Assembly: GCF_014203735.1 (NCBI RefSeq)
Contig: NZ_JACHJQ010000006.1
Span: 381,698-445,697 of the forward strand
Length of the DNA: 64,000 nt
Reading direction: 5' to 3'
Source: Actinophytocola algeriensis
GTDB taxonomy: Bacteria; Actinomycetota; Actinomycetes; Mycobacteriales; Pseudonocardiaceae
Shown here: one piece after another, positions 52,026 through 60,620 of the stretch
How positions within the stretch are numbered: position 1 is the stretch's first letter
How the letters are laid out: each line of letters opens with the position of its first letter
The notes under the pieces: model-generated
Databases searched by the model: none
Told to the model about the DNA's origin: nothing
The model's input: only the letters and a program-made list of their open reading frames with translations
Translations under genes and position numbers: made by a program

Positions 52026-52699
52026 ATGGATGCCGTGACCGGGGTGATTGCCTGGTGGCGCAGGAAACTCGTCTGGGGTGTGCTCGTCTCCGTGGCACTG
52101 GGCGGGTTCTCGCTGCTGGTCGAGGGCGTGGACGCGGACCTGAAGACCGCGGCCGTGATCACGTTGCTCGGGATCGCGACGACGCTGGTGGTCGAGCTGC
52201 GGTTCCAGTCGGAGGAGTCGGCGGTAGGGCTGCGTGCCGACGTGCGGCGGCTGCACGACGCACGCACCCGCTGATCGACTTCGCCCGGATCCGGTCCGTG
52301 GACGCGACGCTCACGAACTACTGGAACACCGGCGGCGGCCGGAGGTACCTGGAGAGCCAGCGCAGCGGCATCGCGGCGGGCAACCTCGAGGTGACGCGCG
52401 TGCTCGTGCTGCCGAGGGGCCAGGTGGCGAACGCGCGCGAGATCATCCGCAGGCACGTCCAGGCGGGGGTGGCGGTCTCGATCGTCGTGCGCGAGGACAT
52501 GGCGGCCGACCCGGACCTGCCGGAGTTCGAGGACTACTCGCTCGTCACCGACCGCAGCGGGGTGACCGGTGTGCTCATGCCGCGGTCCGCGCGGGAGGCG
52601 GACATCTTCACCACGGAGGAGCGGCAGGTCGCGCACGCGGAGGAGGTCGTCGAGCTCCTCGCGCAGTACGCCAACGACATCGACGACATCTACTCGTGA
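52026..52699 (+). pseudogene. Two-helix membrane protein gene split by a frameshift
   Basis: From the ATG at 52026 the frame gives a two-helix membrane segment (VWGVLVSVALGGFSLLVEGV, AAVITLLGIATTLVVELRFQ) and a linker SEESAVGLRADVRRLHDA, then stops at 52272. In the adjacent frame the sequence continues without a start: HPLIDFARIRSVDATLTNYW and NTGGGRRYLESQRSGIAAGN through to DDIYS at 52697. The two halves look like one protein of about 224 residues with one base lost near 52255-52262. Either a recent mutation, a sequencing error or a programmed slip. Function unknown. Confidence 0.65.
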
Positions 52700-52703
52700 C
52701 GGT

Positions 52704-53069
52704 TCACCCGACGTACAGGCAGAACGGGTGCCCCGCCGGGTCGAGGCACACCCGCACGTGGTCCTGTGGCTGGAAGTCCGCGATCCCGGCGCCTTCCGCG
52801 ACCGCGCGCGCGACCTCGGCGTCGAGGTCGTCGACCTCGATGTCGAGGTGCGCCATCACCAGCTGGCCGTCCCGCTCCCCCGGCCACACCGGCCGCCGGT
52901 ACTCGGGCTCGGTCTGGAACGACAGCCGGGCGGTGCCCGAAGGGTCGCGCAGCACCACCCAGTCCGGCTCGTCCTGCTCGGTCTCCCAGCCCAGCAGGCG
53001 CCGGTAGAAGTCCGCCAGCTCGCGCGCGTCCGGCGCGTCCAGGACGGTGCTCGTGTACGTCATCGTCAT
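52704..53069 (-). CDS. VOC (glyoxalase/bleomycin resistance) family protein
   Basis: 121 residues from the ATG at 53069 (53063 and a GTG at 53075 are alternatives; no strong ribosome site). A single VOC module of two beta-alpha-beta-beta-beta repeats: VLDAPDARELADFYRRLLGW, WVVLRDPSGTARLSFQ, VMAHLDIEVDDLDAEVARAV, DPAGHPFCLYVG. One His/Glu metal set is incomplete, so it may be a binding protein. Typical actinomycete orphan. The stop is only 4 bp from the end of the frameshifted gene. Confidence 0.88.
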   Translation of the reverse strand: MTMTYTSTVLDAPDARELADFYRRLLGWETEQDEPDWVVLRDPSGTARLSFQTEPEYRRPVWPGERDGQLVMAHLDIEVDDLDAEVARAVAEGAGIADFQPQDHVRVCLDPAGHPFCLYVG

Positions 53070-53104
53070 ACCCACGGGTGTTGACGTTGAGCGGCGGCGT
53101 CAAA

Positions 53105-54373
53105 CTACCGCTTCGGGTGCAAGCGAACCTCGGTGATCGCGTGGTGGGCGACGGCGGTGACCTCCACGGTCCACTCGGTCAGCACCACCCGGTCGCCGGG
53201 CGCGGTCGGGATGCGGCCCAGTGCGGTGAGGACGAGCCCGGCGATCGTCGCGTAGTCGCCATCGGGCCGGTCCGCGAGCTCCACCCCGACGTCGACGAGG
53301 TCGTGGACGGGGAACGTGCCGGGCAGTTGCAGCGCACCGTCCGGCCGGGTCTGGACGGCCATCACGTCCCGGTCGGTCTCGTCGTAGATCTCGCCGACGA
53401 TCTCCTCGAGGAGGTCCTCGAGCGTGACGATGCCGTCGATCGCGCCGTGTTCGTTGGCCACCAGCGCGAACTGCTCGCGTTCGTCCTTGAAGCGCCGCAA
53501 CGCGTCCGACACCCGCACCGAGTCGGGGAACACGACCGGCTGCCGCGCGACGGCGGCGAGCGTGGCCGAGTCGTCGAGCAGGTCCCGCAGCGTCACCACA
53601 CCGATCACGTCGTCGAGGTGCCCGTCGCGCACGATCGGGGCCCTGGTGTGGCCGGACCCGGCGAGCGCGGCCCTGGCCTGCGCGATCGGCACGTCGGCCC
53701 GCATCGTGAACACCGATCGCCTCGGTACGAGCACCTCGCGCAGGATCCGCTCGTGGATCTCCAGCGCGCCGGTGATGATCGTGCGCTGCTCGGCGTTGAG
53801 CCCGCGGTGCCCGGCGACCAGGTCTCGCAGTTCCTCCGGGCTCAGCTGTTCGGAGTCCGCCCTGGGGTCACCGCCGAACATCCGCACGATCAGGTCGGTG
53901 GTCCGCCCGAGCAACCACACGGCGGGCCGCGACACGCGGGACAGGAAGTCGAGCGGCCGGGCCACGGTGAGCGCCCAGCGTTCCGCGTACTGCATCGCCA
54001 GCCGTTTCGGCGCCAGCTCACCGAACACGAGCGTCACGAACGTCAGCAGCAACGTGATCACCGCGATCGCGACGGCCTCCCGTGCGGTGCCGAGGAACGA
54101 GAACAGCGGTGCCACCGGCTCGGCGAGCGACACGGCCGCGGTCGCGGACGCGAGGAACCCGGCGAGCGTGATGCCGACCTGGATGGTGGCGAGAAACCGG
54201 TTCGGGTCCCGTGCGAGCCGCACCAGCGTCCTGCTCGTCGCGCCGCCGTGGCGTTCGAGCCGCTTCAGCTGTCCCTCCCGGAGCGAGATCAACGCGATCT
54301 CACTGCCCGCGAACAACGCGTTGAGCACCACGAGCACACCGACCAACACAAGGTTGAACCAATAACCGCTCAT
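53105..54373 (-). CDS. CNNM/CorC-type hemolysin-like membrane protein
   Basis: 422 residues from the ATG at 54373. An N-terminal DUF21/CNNM membrane domain (about 1-190: [60 protein letters not shown]) is followed by a CBS-pair (about 205-330: [40 protein letters not shown]) and a CorC_HlyC C-terminal domain (about 345-422, [20 protein letters not shown]). The family is linked to Mg/Co efflux; a role as hemolysin is historical naming. Confidence 0.93.
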   Translation of the reverse strand: MSGYWFNLVLVGVLVVLNALFAGSEIALISLREGQLKRLERHGGATSRTLVRLARDPNRFLATIQVGITLAGFLASATAAVSLAEPVAPLFSFLGTAREAVAIAVITLLLTFVTLVFGELAPKRLAMQYAERWALTVARPLDFLSRVSRPAVWLLGRTTDLIVRMFGGDPRADSEQLSPEELRDLVAGHRGLNAEQRTIITGALEIHERILREVLVPRRSVFTMRADVPIAQARAALAGSGHTRAPIVRDGHLDDVIGVVTLRDLLDDSATLAAVARQPVVFPDSVRVSDALRRFKDEREQFALVANEHGAIDGIVTLEDLLEEIVGEIYDETDRDVMAVQTRPDGALQLPGTFPVHDLVDVGVELADRPDGDYATIAGLVLTALGRIPTAPGDRVVLTEWTVEVTAVAHHAITEVRLHPKR

Positions 54374-54431
54374 GTTCCAATCCCGGCTCGGCAGAGGACA
54401 ACGGTACCGAGCCGTACCTAACGTGGTGGTC

Positions 54432-55178
54432 ATGAGACCAGCGGATGTCCGGCAGCGGGTCACCGGGCCGACAGCGGGCCTCGCCCCGGGGTACACACAG
54501 GCCAACCTCATCGCGGTGCCCACGGACTGGGCCTACGACATGCTCCTGTTCGCACAGCGCAACCCGAAACCGTGCCCGGTGCTGGACGTGACCGACCCCG
54601 GCAACCCGGTGACGGTCCTCGCCCCGGACGCCGACCTGCGCACCGATGTCCCGCGCTACCGCGTGTGGCGGGAAGGTGTGCTGACCGACACGCCGATCGA
54701 CGCGACCCCGTACTGGCGCGACGACCTGGTCGCGTTCCTCATCGGCTGCAGCTTCACGTTCGAGGCCGCGCTGGTGGCGGCCGGGGTCCCGCTGCGCCAC
54801 GGCCGCAACGTCCCGATGTACGTGACGGACCGCGAATGCCGCCCGGCGGGCCGGCTGCACGGTCCGATGGTGGTGTCACTGCGCATGGTCCCGGCGGCCA
54901 TGGTGGACACCGCGGTCCGGGTGAGCGGCCTGATGCCCGCCGTCCACGGGGCACCGGTACACGTCGGCGACCCGGCGGGGCTGGGCATCACGGACCTCGG
55001 GGCGCCGGACTTCGGCGACCCACCGGTCGCGGCGGACGGTGACGTGCCGGTGTTCTGGGCGTGCGGGGTGACCCCGCAGGCGGTGCTGATGGCGTCGAAG
55101 CCACCGTTCGCGATCACGCACGCACCGGGTCACATGTTCGTCACCGACGTCCCGGACAGCGAGTACCGGATGACGTGA
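54432..55178 (+). CDS. DUF1445 family putative hydro-lyase (D-glutamate cyclase-like)
   Basis: 248 residues from the ATG at 54432. Family signatures: [20 protein letters not shown]-like start ([20 protein letters not shown]), [60 protein letters not shown], and the end [18 protein letters not shown]. Members act on D-glutamate or related lactams; mammalian relatives convert D-glutamate to 5-oxoproline. Divergent from the CNNM gene with 58 bp between the starts. No adjacent urea amidolyase-type gene. Full length. Confidence 0.9.
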   Translation: MRPADVRQRVTGPTAGLAPGYTQANLIAVPTDWAYDMLLFAQRNPKPCPVLDVTDPGNPVTVLAPDADLRTDVPRYRVWREGVLTDTPIDATPYWRDDLVAFLIGCSFTFEAALVAAGVPLRHGRNVPMYVTDRECRPAGRLHGPMVVSLRMVPAAMVDTAVRVSGLMPAVHGAPVHVGDPAGLGITDLGAPDFGDPPVAADGDVPVFWACGVTPQAVLMASKPPFAITHAPGHMFVTDVPDSEYRMT

Positions 55179-55394
55179 GCCGCGGGACGGGACCGCGGCG
55201 CGGCGGTGCTCCTGGCCGGACCGGCAGGCACGCTGTCCGCCTGCGACGAGCACAGCGAGGCGTCCGACCGCGTGAGCACGACCACCGGTCATCGCTTCGA
55301 CCGCCTACCCGGCCACGCCCCACACAAACCCGATTCGCCGCGTTTTCACCTTTCGCGGTAGGGCATCCCGACCACGACGGGAGGTGAACGGGTC

Positions 55395-56066
55395 GTGTTC
55401 AAGGGCACCGAAACACAGGACCACATCGCGATACTGGCACCGACGGGCGCACTGGACGCGGAGAGCGGTGACGCTCTGCGCATCCGCATGCTGGCCGCCG
55501 CCGCCACGGAACCGCGCGCCGTGCTGGTCGAGATCGGAGAACTGGACCTGTCCGGCCCGACCACGCTGTTCGCCGAGGCCGCCGACGAGGCCGCGCGCTG
55601 GCCAGGGGTGCCGCTGCTGGTGGTGGACCCCCACGACCGGCTACCCGGTGACCTGGCCCACCACTCGGTCGCGGACGCGCTGGCGGCGATCGGCGATCCG
55701 CCGGCACGCCGGGTCGCGCGGCGTGACCTGCCCAACACCCGCATGGGCGGGCGTGCCGGGCGTGCGTTCGTGCGGGACTGCTGCCGGCGCTGGCACGTCG
55801 AGGAACCGCGGGCCGGTGACGCGGTGTGGGTCGCGAACGAACTGATCGAGAACACCATCCGGCACACGCCGTACCAGCCGTCGCTGCGGGTCGAACTGCG
55901 GGAGGACGAGCTGACGGTGGCCGTCGCCGACGAGGACCCGAGCCCGCCACGGCCGGACCCGGCGCTGCGGCCACTGCACGGGCTCGGCGCGGTGCACAAG
56001 CTCGCGAACGCGTGGGGCACCGCGCCGACGACCAGCGGCGGGAAGGTGGTCTGGGCGGCACTGTGA
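55395..56066 (+). CDS. STAS-like / HATPase fusion protein (anti-sigma-type regulator)
   Basis: 223 residues from the GTG at 55395. Residues 1-95 look like a STAS module (IAILAPTGALDAESGDALRI, LVEIGELDLSGPTTLFAEAA). From about 120 a GHKL ATPase domain follows: WVANELIENTIRHTPYQPSL (N box), AVADEDPSPPRPDPALRPLH GLGAVHKLANAWG (G1 and G2), ending GGKVVWAAL. Fusion of the antagonist-like and kinase-like halves in one chain is unusual: the two are normally separate partners. It may sense by intramolecular binding. No sigma gene is adjacent. Precedes the TetR-controlled operon. Confidence 0.85.
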   Translation: MFKGTETQDHIAILAPTGALDAESGDALRIRMLAAAATEPRAVLVEIGELDLSGPTTLFAEAADEAARWPGVPLLVVDPHDRLPGDLAHHSVADALAAIGDPPARRVARRDLPNTRMGGRAGRAFVRDCCRRWHVEEPRAGDAVWVANELIENTIRHTPYQPSLRVELREDELTVAVADEDPSPPRPDPALRPLHGLGAVHKLANAWGTAPTTSGGKVVWAAL

Positions 56067-56076
56067 CGCGCACGGG

Positions 56077-56120
56077 CTATGACGGCTGTCATGATCGCGC
56101 TACTATGACAGCCGTCATAG
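56077..56120. promoter_or_regulatory. Double TetR operator, perfect 16-bp arms
   Basis: CTATGACGGCTGTCAT (56077-56092) and ATGACAGCCGTCATAG (56105-56120) are perfect inverses 12 bp apart. Each arm is itself an ATGAC-N4-GTCAT palindrome, so two TetR sites are arranged head to head 12 bp before the dehydrogenase start. The same half-site forms the palindrome at 58029-58046 near the TetR gene. Confidence 0.85.
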
Positions 56121-56132
56121 CCTTGGGAGGTC

Positions 56133-57008
56133 ATGGTGCGACTGGGTTTTCTCGGGCTCGGCGTGATGGGTCTGCCCATGGCGCTCAACCTGGCGCGGGC
56201 GGGCACCCCGCTGGTGGTGTGGAACCGCACGCCGGGGCGGTGCGACGAGCTGCGTGCGGCTGGTGCGGAGGTGGCCGAGAGCCCGGCCGGGGTGTTCGCG
56301 ACCGCGTCGACCGTGCTGATGATGCTGGCCGACGACGCGGCGGTCGACGCCGTGCTCGGCCGGGGCACACCGGCGTTCGCGGCGCACGTCGCCGGGCACA
56401 CCGTCGTCCACATGGGAACGACCGCGCCCGGCTGGTCGCGGGCGCTGGGCGAGGACGTGGCGGCGGCGGGTGGCCGGTACGTGGAGGCACCGGTGTCCGG
56501 GTCGCGGATCCCCGCGGCGAAGGGCGAGCTGGTCGCGATGCTGGCCGGGGACGCGGCCGGTGAGATCGCGCCGCTGCTCGCGCCGATGTGCCACGAGACG
56601 GTGCTGTGCGGTCCGGTACCGAACGGGCTGCTGACCAAGCTCGCGGTCAACCTGTACCTGATCACCATGGTCACCGGCCTCGCGGAGGCCACGCACTTCG
56701 CACGGCGGCACGGGCTGGACCTGGCCCGGTTCGCACACGTGCTCGACGAGGGCCCGATGGCGAGCGCGGTGTCGCGGGTGAAGACGGCGAAGCTCCTCGC
56801 AGGCGACTTCGACGTGCAGGCGTCGATCACGAACGTGCTGGAGAACAACCGCCTCGTCGCGGAGGCGGCGCGGCACGCCGGCATCGCGTCGCCGCTGCTG
56901 GACGTCTGCCACGCGCTGTACGGGGAGACCGCGGCGCTCGGACACGGGCAGGAGGACATGGTCGCGGTGGTGCGCGCGATCGAGGCACGCACGGCGGCGG
57001 CGTCGTGA
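56133..57008 (+). CDS. 3-hydroxyisobutyrate dehydrogenase-like NAD(P) oxidoreductase
   Basis: 291 residues from the ATG at 56133 (GGGAGG upstream). The nucleotide loop [20 protein letters not shown] is at the N terminus, followed by [35 protein letters not shown] and the catalytic Lys in [20 protein letters not shown]. It oxidises a beta-hydroxy acid, with the exact substrate unknown. The end of the gene overlaps the acetyltransferase start by 4 nt, and the double operator before it shows control by the TetR protein at 57437-58015. Confidence 0.92.
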   Translation: MVRLGFLGLGVMGLPMALNLARAGTPLVVWNRTPGRCDELRAAGAEVAESPAGVFATASTVLMMLADDAAVDAVLGRGTPAFAAHVAGHTVVHMGTTAPGWSRALGEDVAAAGGRYVEAPVSGSRIPAAKGELVAMLAGDAAGEIAPLLAPMCHETVLCGPVPNGLLTKLAVNLYLITMVTGLAEATHFARRHGLDLARFAHVLDEGPMASAVSRVKTAKLLAGDFDVQASITNVLENNRLVAEAARHAGIASPLLDVCHALYGETAALGHGQEDMVAVVRAIEARTAAAS

Positions 57009-57511
57009 TCCGCTTACTGCGCCCCGACGACGCGGACGCGCTGACCCGCATGCTGGCCCGCTGCTCGCCGATGACGAGGTACCGCCGGTTCCACGGGGTG
57101 GTCGCCGAGTTCCCGCCCGCGTACCTGCGCCGCTGCCTGACCGGCGAGCACACGGCGATGGTGGCCGAGGAGGACGGCGAAATCGTCGCGTTCGCGAGCG
57201 TGGGCCCGGTGTTCGAGGAACCGGCCGTGCACGAGGCGGCGACGATCGTCGAGGACCGCTGGCAGAGCAAGGGACTCGGCCGCGAGCTGGTGACCGCGCT
57301 GCTGGCGCACGCAGGCGTGGCCGTGGTGCGCATGGAGGTGTGCCAGACCTCGCTGCTGGGCTACCTCACGCGGACGCTGCCGGTCGTGTCGGCCCGCCAC
57401 CACGGCTGCGACACGACGCTGGATCTGGACGTGCGGTCAGCCGTCGAGCAGTGGCGCCAGCTCCGCGACGACGGTCGTGAGCGGGCCCGCGTCCCCCCGG
57501 ACCCGCGCTGA
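57005..57511 (+). CDS. GNAT-family acetyltransferase
   Basis: 168 residues from the GTG at 57005, coupled to the dehydrogenase stop. GNAT motifs: [60 protein letters not shown] (acetyl-CoA loop Q/R-x-x-G-x-G is QSKGLG). The substrate is unknown. The last 25 codons overlap the end of the convergent TetR gene by 75 bp, a long overlap; the family-like part ends before it (about residue 140). Confidence 0.88.
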   Translation: MIRLLRPDDADALTRMLARCSPMTRYRRFHGVVAEFPPAYLRRCLTGEHTAMVAEEDGEIVAFASVGPVFEEPAVHEAATIVEDRWQSKGLGRELVTALLAHAGVAVVRMEVCQTSLLGYLTRTLPVVSARHHGCDTTLDLDVRSAVEQWRQLRDDGRERARVPPDPR

Positions 57512-58015
57512 CATGATCGCGCCCTCGAGGGTGGAGATCATGAGGGTGGCGAGCCGCTTCGCCCGCCGCGGCGGCACGTCCATGGCGACCAGCTCCCCCG
57601 CGACGGCGGCCTCCCACCGCTCGATCGCGTCCCGCAACTGCTCCGCCACGACCGACCCGGCCCCGACCAGATCCGCGGCGGCGGCCATGAGCGGGCACCC
57701 CCGGTCGAAGCCGCGCCTGCCGAACTCCTGTTTCCACTGGCGCGCCAGGTGCGCGAACAAACCGGCGGGCGTTGGCCTGCGAGCCGTGGCCCGGTAGGCC
57801 CGCGCCCAGTCGGCCGCGTAGTCCGCCGCCCAGAGCACCGCCTCCCCGACGAGCTGGTCCTTGCCGCCGGGGAAGTAGTGCTGGAAGGACCCCCGCGGTG
57901 CCCGCGCGTGCTCGACGACGTCCCGCACCCCGGTCCCGTTCGCACCCCGGGTCCGCACCAGCTGCACGGCGCTGTACACCATCCGCTCCCGCGGCGACCG
58001 CGTCCCACCGGCCAC
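57437..58015 (-). CDS. TetR-family regulator of the dehydrogenase/acetyltransferase pair
   Basis: 192 residues from the GTG at 58015. Helix-turn-helix: RMVYSAVQLVRTRGANGTGV RDVVEHARAPRGSFQHYFPG. The C-terminal domain (AGLFAHLARQWKQEFGRRGF, DRGCPLMAAAADLVGAGSVV) resembles the LmrA/YxaF group that responds to small hydrophobic compounds. A perfect palindrome lies 14 bp upstream and matches the double site before 56133, so it represses itself and that operon. Confidence 0.9.
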   Translation of the reverse strand: MAGGTRSPRERMVYSAVQLVRTRGANGTGVRDVVEHARAPRGSFQHYFPGGKDQLVGEAVLWAADYAADWARAYRATARRPTPAGLFAHLARQWKQEFGRRGFDRGCPLMAAAADLVGAGSVVAEQLRDAIERWEAAVAGELVAMDVPPRRAKRLATLMISTLEGAIMSARVRGDAGPLTTVVAELAPLLDG

Positions 58016-58028
58016 GACAACCTCCCGA

Positions 58029-58046
58029 CTATGACGATCGTCATAG
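58029..58046. promoter_or_regulatory. TetR operator, 18-bp perfect palindrome
   Basis: CTATGACGATCGTCATAG is a perfect palindrome 14 bp before the TetR start. Its half (CTATGAC) matches both arms of the double operator at 56077-56120. Confidence 0.85.
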
Positions 58047-58230
58047 CAGGCTACCAGCTGAAACCGGCGTGAAACCGTCCGGTGCGTGGGCTTCGCCCGC
58101 TGTCGCGGGGCCGGACTGTGGACGCATTGCTGCGAAAGGCGCTTTCAGGGCACTGGACCTGGATCTCACCGATGGACCTCCGTTCTCGGTTGCTGGTTGG
58201 TGTTGGGGTGTCTTCGCGGATGGGTGTGCC

Positions 58231-58269
58231 CCGGGCTCCTCGCCGGAGGGGCAGGTCTCTGGGATGGCC
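58231..58269 (-). repeat. Dispersed intergenic repeat core, copy D (short)
   Basis: On the minus strand GGCCATCCCAGAGACCTGCC and CCTCCGGCGAGGAGCCCGG match the middle of copies B and C. The flanks are different from those copies. Confidence 0.7.
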
Positions 58270-58309
58270 TTTCGGTTTCGCAGGTTGCCTGCAGTTGGGT
58301 GCGGGTCTG

Positions 58310-58446
58310 CCTGCCATCCCGTCGACCTCACTGCGTGCTATCACACCGGCTCAAGGGGGCGGTTTTCGACTTTTGGCGCCGGTTTCGTTGGTGGTGCCCC
58401 CTTGATCCGGTGTGATCGGGCTTCGCCAGGTCGACGGGATGGCAGG
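58310..58446. repeat. Imperfect inverted repeat with 51-bp arms
   Basis: CCTGCCATCCCGTCGACCT (58310-58328) pairs with AGGTCGACGGGATGGCAGG (58428-58446), ATCACACCGG (58340-58349) with CCGGTGTGAT (58407-58416), and TCAAGGGGGC (58351-58360) with GCCCCCTTGA (58396-58405). The 11-nt segments between the outer and inner stems are the same length but not complementary. A 35-nt loop remains. About 39 of 51 positions pair. I see no gene in it. Confidence 0.8.
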
Positions 58447-58498
58447 AAGCCCCTCTGTGGCGGGCTTTCGCCCTGTGCTCGGTTGGCCTTCGTGCCGT

Positions 58499-58775
58499 GG
58501 AAGACGCTTTCAGGACGTGGCCGATGTCATGAAGGGGCCCTTCATCACGGTGAGCACAACGAAGGGGCCCTTCATCGCACCGGGCGTTACGAAGGGGTCC
58601 TTCATCACGTTGAGCGCAACGAAGGGTCCTTCATCACACCGAAGGGGTCCTTCATCACGTTGAGCGCAACGAAGGGTCCTTCATCACACCGGGCGTTACG
58701 AAGGGGGTCCTTCGGGACGTTGAGCGTCCCGCAGGGGCCTTTCGTGGCATCGCAGCTGTCTCGAAGGCGTCTTTC
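58499..58775. repeat. Second array of GAAGGGGCCCTTC-type palindromes
   Basis: Palindromic units begin near 58500, 58531, 58561, 58591, 58621, 58641, 58671, 58700, 58731 and 58763, mostly 29-32 bp apart with one 20-bp step. Early units are GAAGGGGCCCTTC; later ones drift to GAAGGGGTCCTTC and GAAGGCGTCTTTC. Spacers (ACGGTGAGCACAAC, GCACCGGGCGTTAC, ACGTTGAGCGCAAC) recur between this array and that at 37615. It lies between the TetR gene and the GH99-like operon. Confidence 0.85.
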
Positions 58776-58867
58776 GAGGCATCCTGCGAATGGGTGCGGG
58801 CGCTGCGCGCCCGTCGCCCGCGCGGCGGGCCTGGCCAGGCCCGGCACCGCCATGAGGCAAGAACACA

Positions 58868-58980
58868 CGGTTCGACCATCAGTGGATCACGACGACCCTG
58901 CTGCTCGGCAACACCGTGCTGACGCGCGACGAGCACCAGGACGCGGCCGCGAAGGTCCGTACCGACCTGTCCTGCTGCCG
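58868..58980 (+). other. Possible fragment of an unidentified gene
   Basis: One frame reads FDHQWITTTLLLGNTVLTRD EHQDAAAKVRTDL with protein-like composition, flanked by non-coding sequence on both sides and lacking a start. I cannot name a family. It may be another decayed gene; the rest of 58776-59000 shows nothing. Confidence 0.3.
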
Positions 58981-58996
58981 TGCTGACCAGCCGAGA

Positions 58997-59037
58997 CTGA
59001 CGTCGCAAGACTTGCGTAAGTCTGTCAATTTCTTGCA
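58997..59037 (+). promoter_or_regulatory. Conserved upstream block with CGCAAGACTTGCG dyad
   Basis: CTGACGT, a perfect CGCAAG-A-CTTGCG palindrome (59004-59016) and GTCAATTTCTTGCA (59024-59037), 88 bp before the GH99-like gene. Same elements in the same order as at 31936-31977. CTTGC half-sites recall MalR-type LacI operators. Confidence 0.65.
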
Positions 59038-59124
59038 GATTACTGCTGTCATATTGCCGGAAACTGTTGACGCTGCGTATCCTCCTAGTCACCTGGCAGT
59101 GTTGCGAGGAATCGAAGGGCAGAC

Positions 59125-60597
59125 ATGCGAACCCTGCACGCAATCGTCGGCCTTCTGGCTCTGCTGCTCGCTTTCGGCGCGGTCGCCACACCCGCGCCGG
59201 AGGCCGGTGCGCAGCCAGTGGCTGTCCAAGCCGTCCCCTCGGACGTCCACCTCTTCTACTACCCCTGGTACGGCACCTACCGGCACTGGGACCAGGGCGG
59301 TCACACGCCCCCGAACGACGTCGGCGCCAACTTCTACCCCACCCTCGGCGCGTACGACTCCGGCAACGCGGCGGTGCTGGAACAGCACATGGCGTGGGTC
59401 CGGCAGTCCGGTGCCGGCGTGATCGTCACCAGCTGGTGGGGCCAGGGCTCCTACGAGGACAACCTGGTGCCCGCCATCCTGGCCGCCGCGGCACGGCACG
59501 GCATCAAGGTGGCCTGGCACCTGGAGCCCTACAGCGGGCGCACGGCCGAGTCGACGGTCGCCGACATCGACTACATCCACTCCCGCTACGGGTCGAGTCC
59601 CGCATTCTACCGGGACCCAGGCCACGGCAACCGGTCGGCGTTCTACGTGTTCGAGAGCCTGCGGATCACCGACTGGACCGCGCTCGACCAGGTGGCGGAC
59701 AACAGCATCGTGCTCGCGCAGACCACCGACACGTCCAAGGTCGCGCACTTCGGCGGCATGTACACCTACGACGGCATCGCGGGCGCCACCGCACCGGGCT
59801 GGAAGAACGCGTCGGACTTCTGCAAGGCCAACGGCCTGGTGTGGGCGCCGTCGATCGCGCCGGGGTACCTCGACGACCGCGCGGTGCCCGGCAACACCAC
59901 CCCGACCGTGGACCGCGCGAACGGCGCGATGTACGACCAGCAGTGGAACAACGCGCTCGACCCCGCGACCGGCGGCGCGCCGACGTGGGTGTCGATCACC
60001 TCGTTCAACGAGTGGCACGAGGGCTCGATCATCGAGCCCGCCCGGTCGAACCCGCCCGGCGGCCACGGTTACCTGACCTACGACGGCGCGTACGGCAAGA
60101 CCGGCGCCGCCGCCGAGATCGCCTACCTGGACCGCACCCGCTACTGGGTCGAGCGGTTCACCGGCGGCACGGTGCCACCCGTGAACCCGGACCTCGCGCG
60201 CGGCAAGGCGATCACGGCGAGCAGCACGCAGCACGGCTACCCCGCCTCGAACGCGAATGACGGGAACCAGGGCAGCTACTGGGAAAGCGCGAACCACGCG
60301 TTCCCGCAGTCGCTCACGGTCGACCTCGGCGCCGCGCAGAGCGTCGGCAGGCTGTCGCTGTCGCTGCCGCCGTCGTGGGGTGCGCGCACGCAGACGATCG
60401 AGGTGCGGGCGAGCGGTGACGGCGGGTCGTACGCCACGATCGCCGCCGCGAAGGGCTACCGCTTCGACCCCGCCTCCCAGAACACGGTGAGCGTGCCCGT
60501 CACGGCGGGCAGCCACCGTTTCGTGCGCCTGGTGTTCAGCGGCAACACCGGCTGGCCCGCGGGCCAGGTCGCTGAGTTCCAGGCGTTCCGCAACTGA
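59125..60597 (+). CDS. Secreted GH99-like glycosidase with CBM32/discoidin domain
   Basis: 490 residues from the ATG at 59125. Residues 1-30 are a signal peptide. Residues about 38-355 are a (beta/alpha)8 domain of the GH99/GH71-like type: VHLFYYPWYGTYRHWDQGGH, VIVTSWWGQGSYEDN, WHLEPYSGR, and the acid-rich ITSFNEWHEGSIIEPARSNP. The C-terminal discoidin module (about 358-490) starts LARGKAITASSTQHGYPASN and matches the modules of the protein at 32049. GH99 members cut alpha-mannosides; substrate here may be fungal mannan or glucan. Operon with the next gene (23-bp gap). Confidence 0.9.
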   Translation: MRTLHAIVGLLALLLAFGAVATPAPEAGAQPVAVQAVPSDVHLFYYPWYGTYRHWDQGGHTPPNDVGANFYPTLGAYDSGNAAVLEQHMAWVRQSGAGVIVTSWWGQGSYEDNLVPAILAAAARHGIKVAWHLEPYSGRTAESTVADIDYIHSRYGSSPAFYRDPGHGNRSAFYVFESLRITDWTALDQVADNSIVLAQTTDTSKVAHFGGMYTYDGIAGATAPGWKNASDFCKANGLVWAPSIAPGYLDDRAVPGNTTPTVDRANGAMYDQQWNNALDPATGGAPTWVSITSFNEWHEGSIIEPARSNPPGGHGYLTYDGAYGKTGAAAEIAYLDRTRYWVERFTGGTVPPVNPDLARGKAITASSTQHGYPASNANDGNQGSYWESANHAFPQSLTVDLGAAQSVGRLSLSLPPSWGARTQTIEVRASGDGGSYATIAAAKGYRFDPASQNTVSVPVTAGSHRFVRLVFSGNTGWPAGQVAEFQAFRN

Positions 60598-60620
60598 CAC
60601 AACAGAAGAGAAGGACGCCG

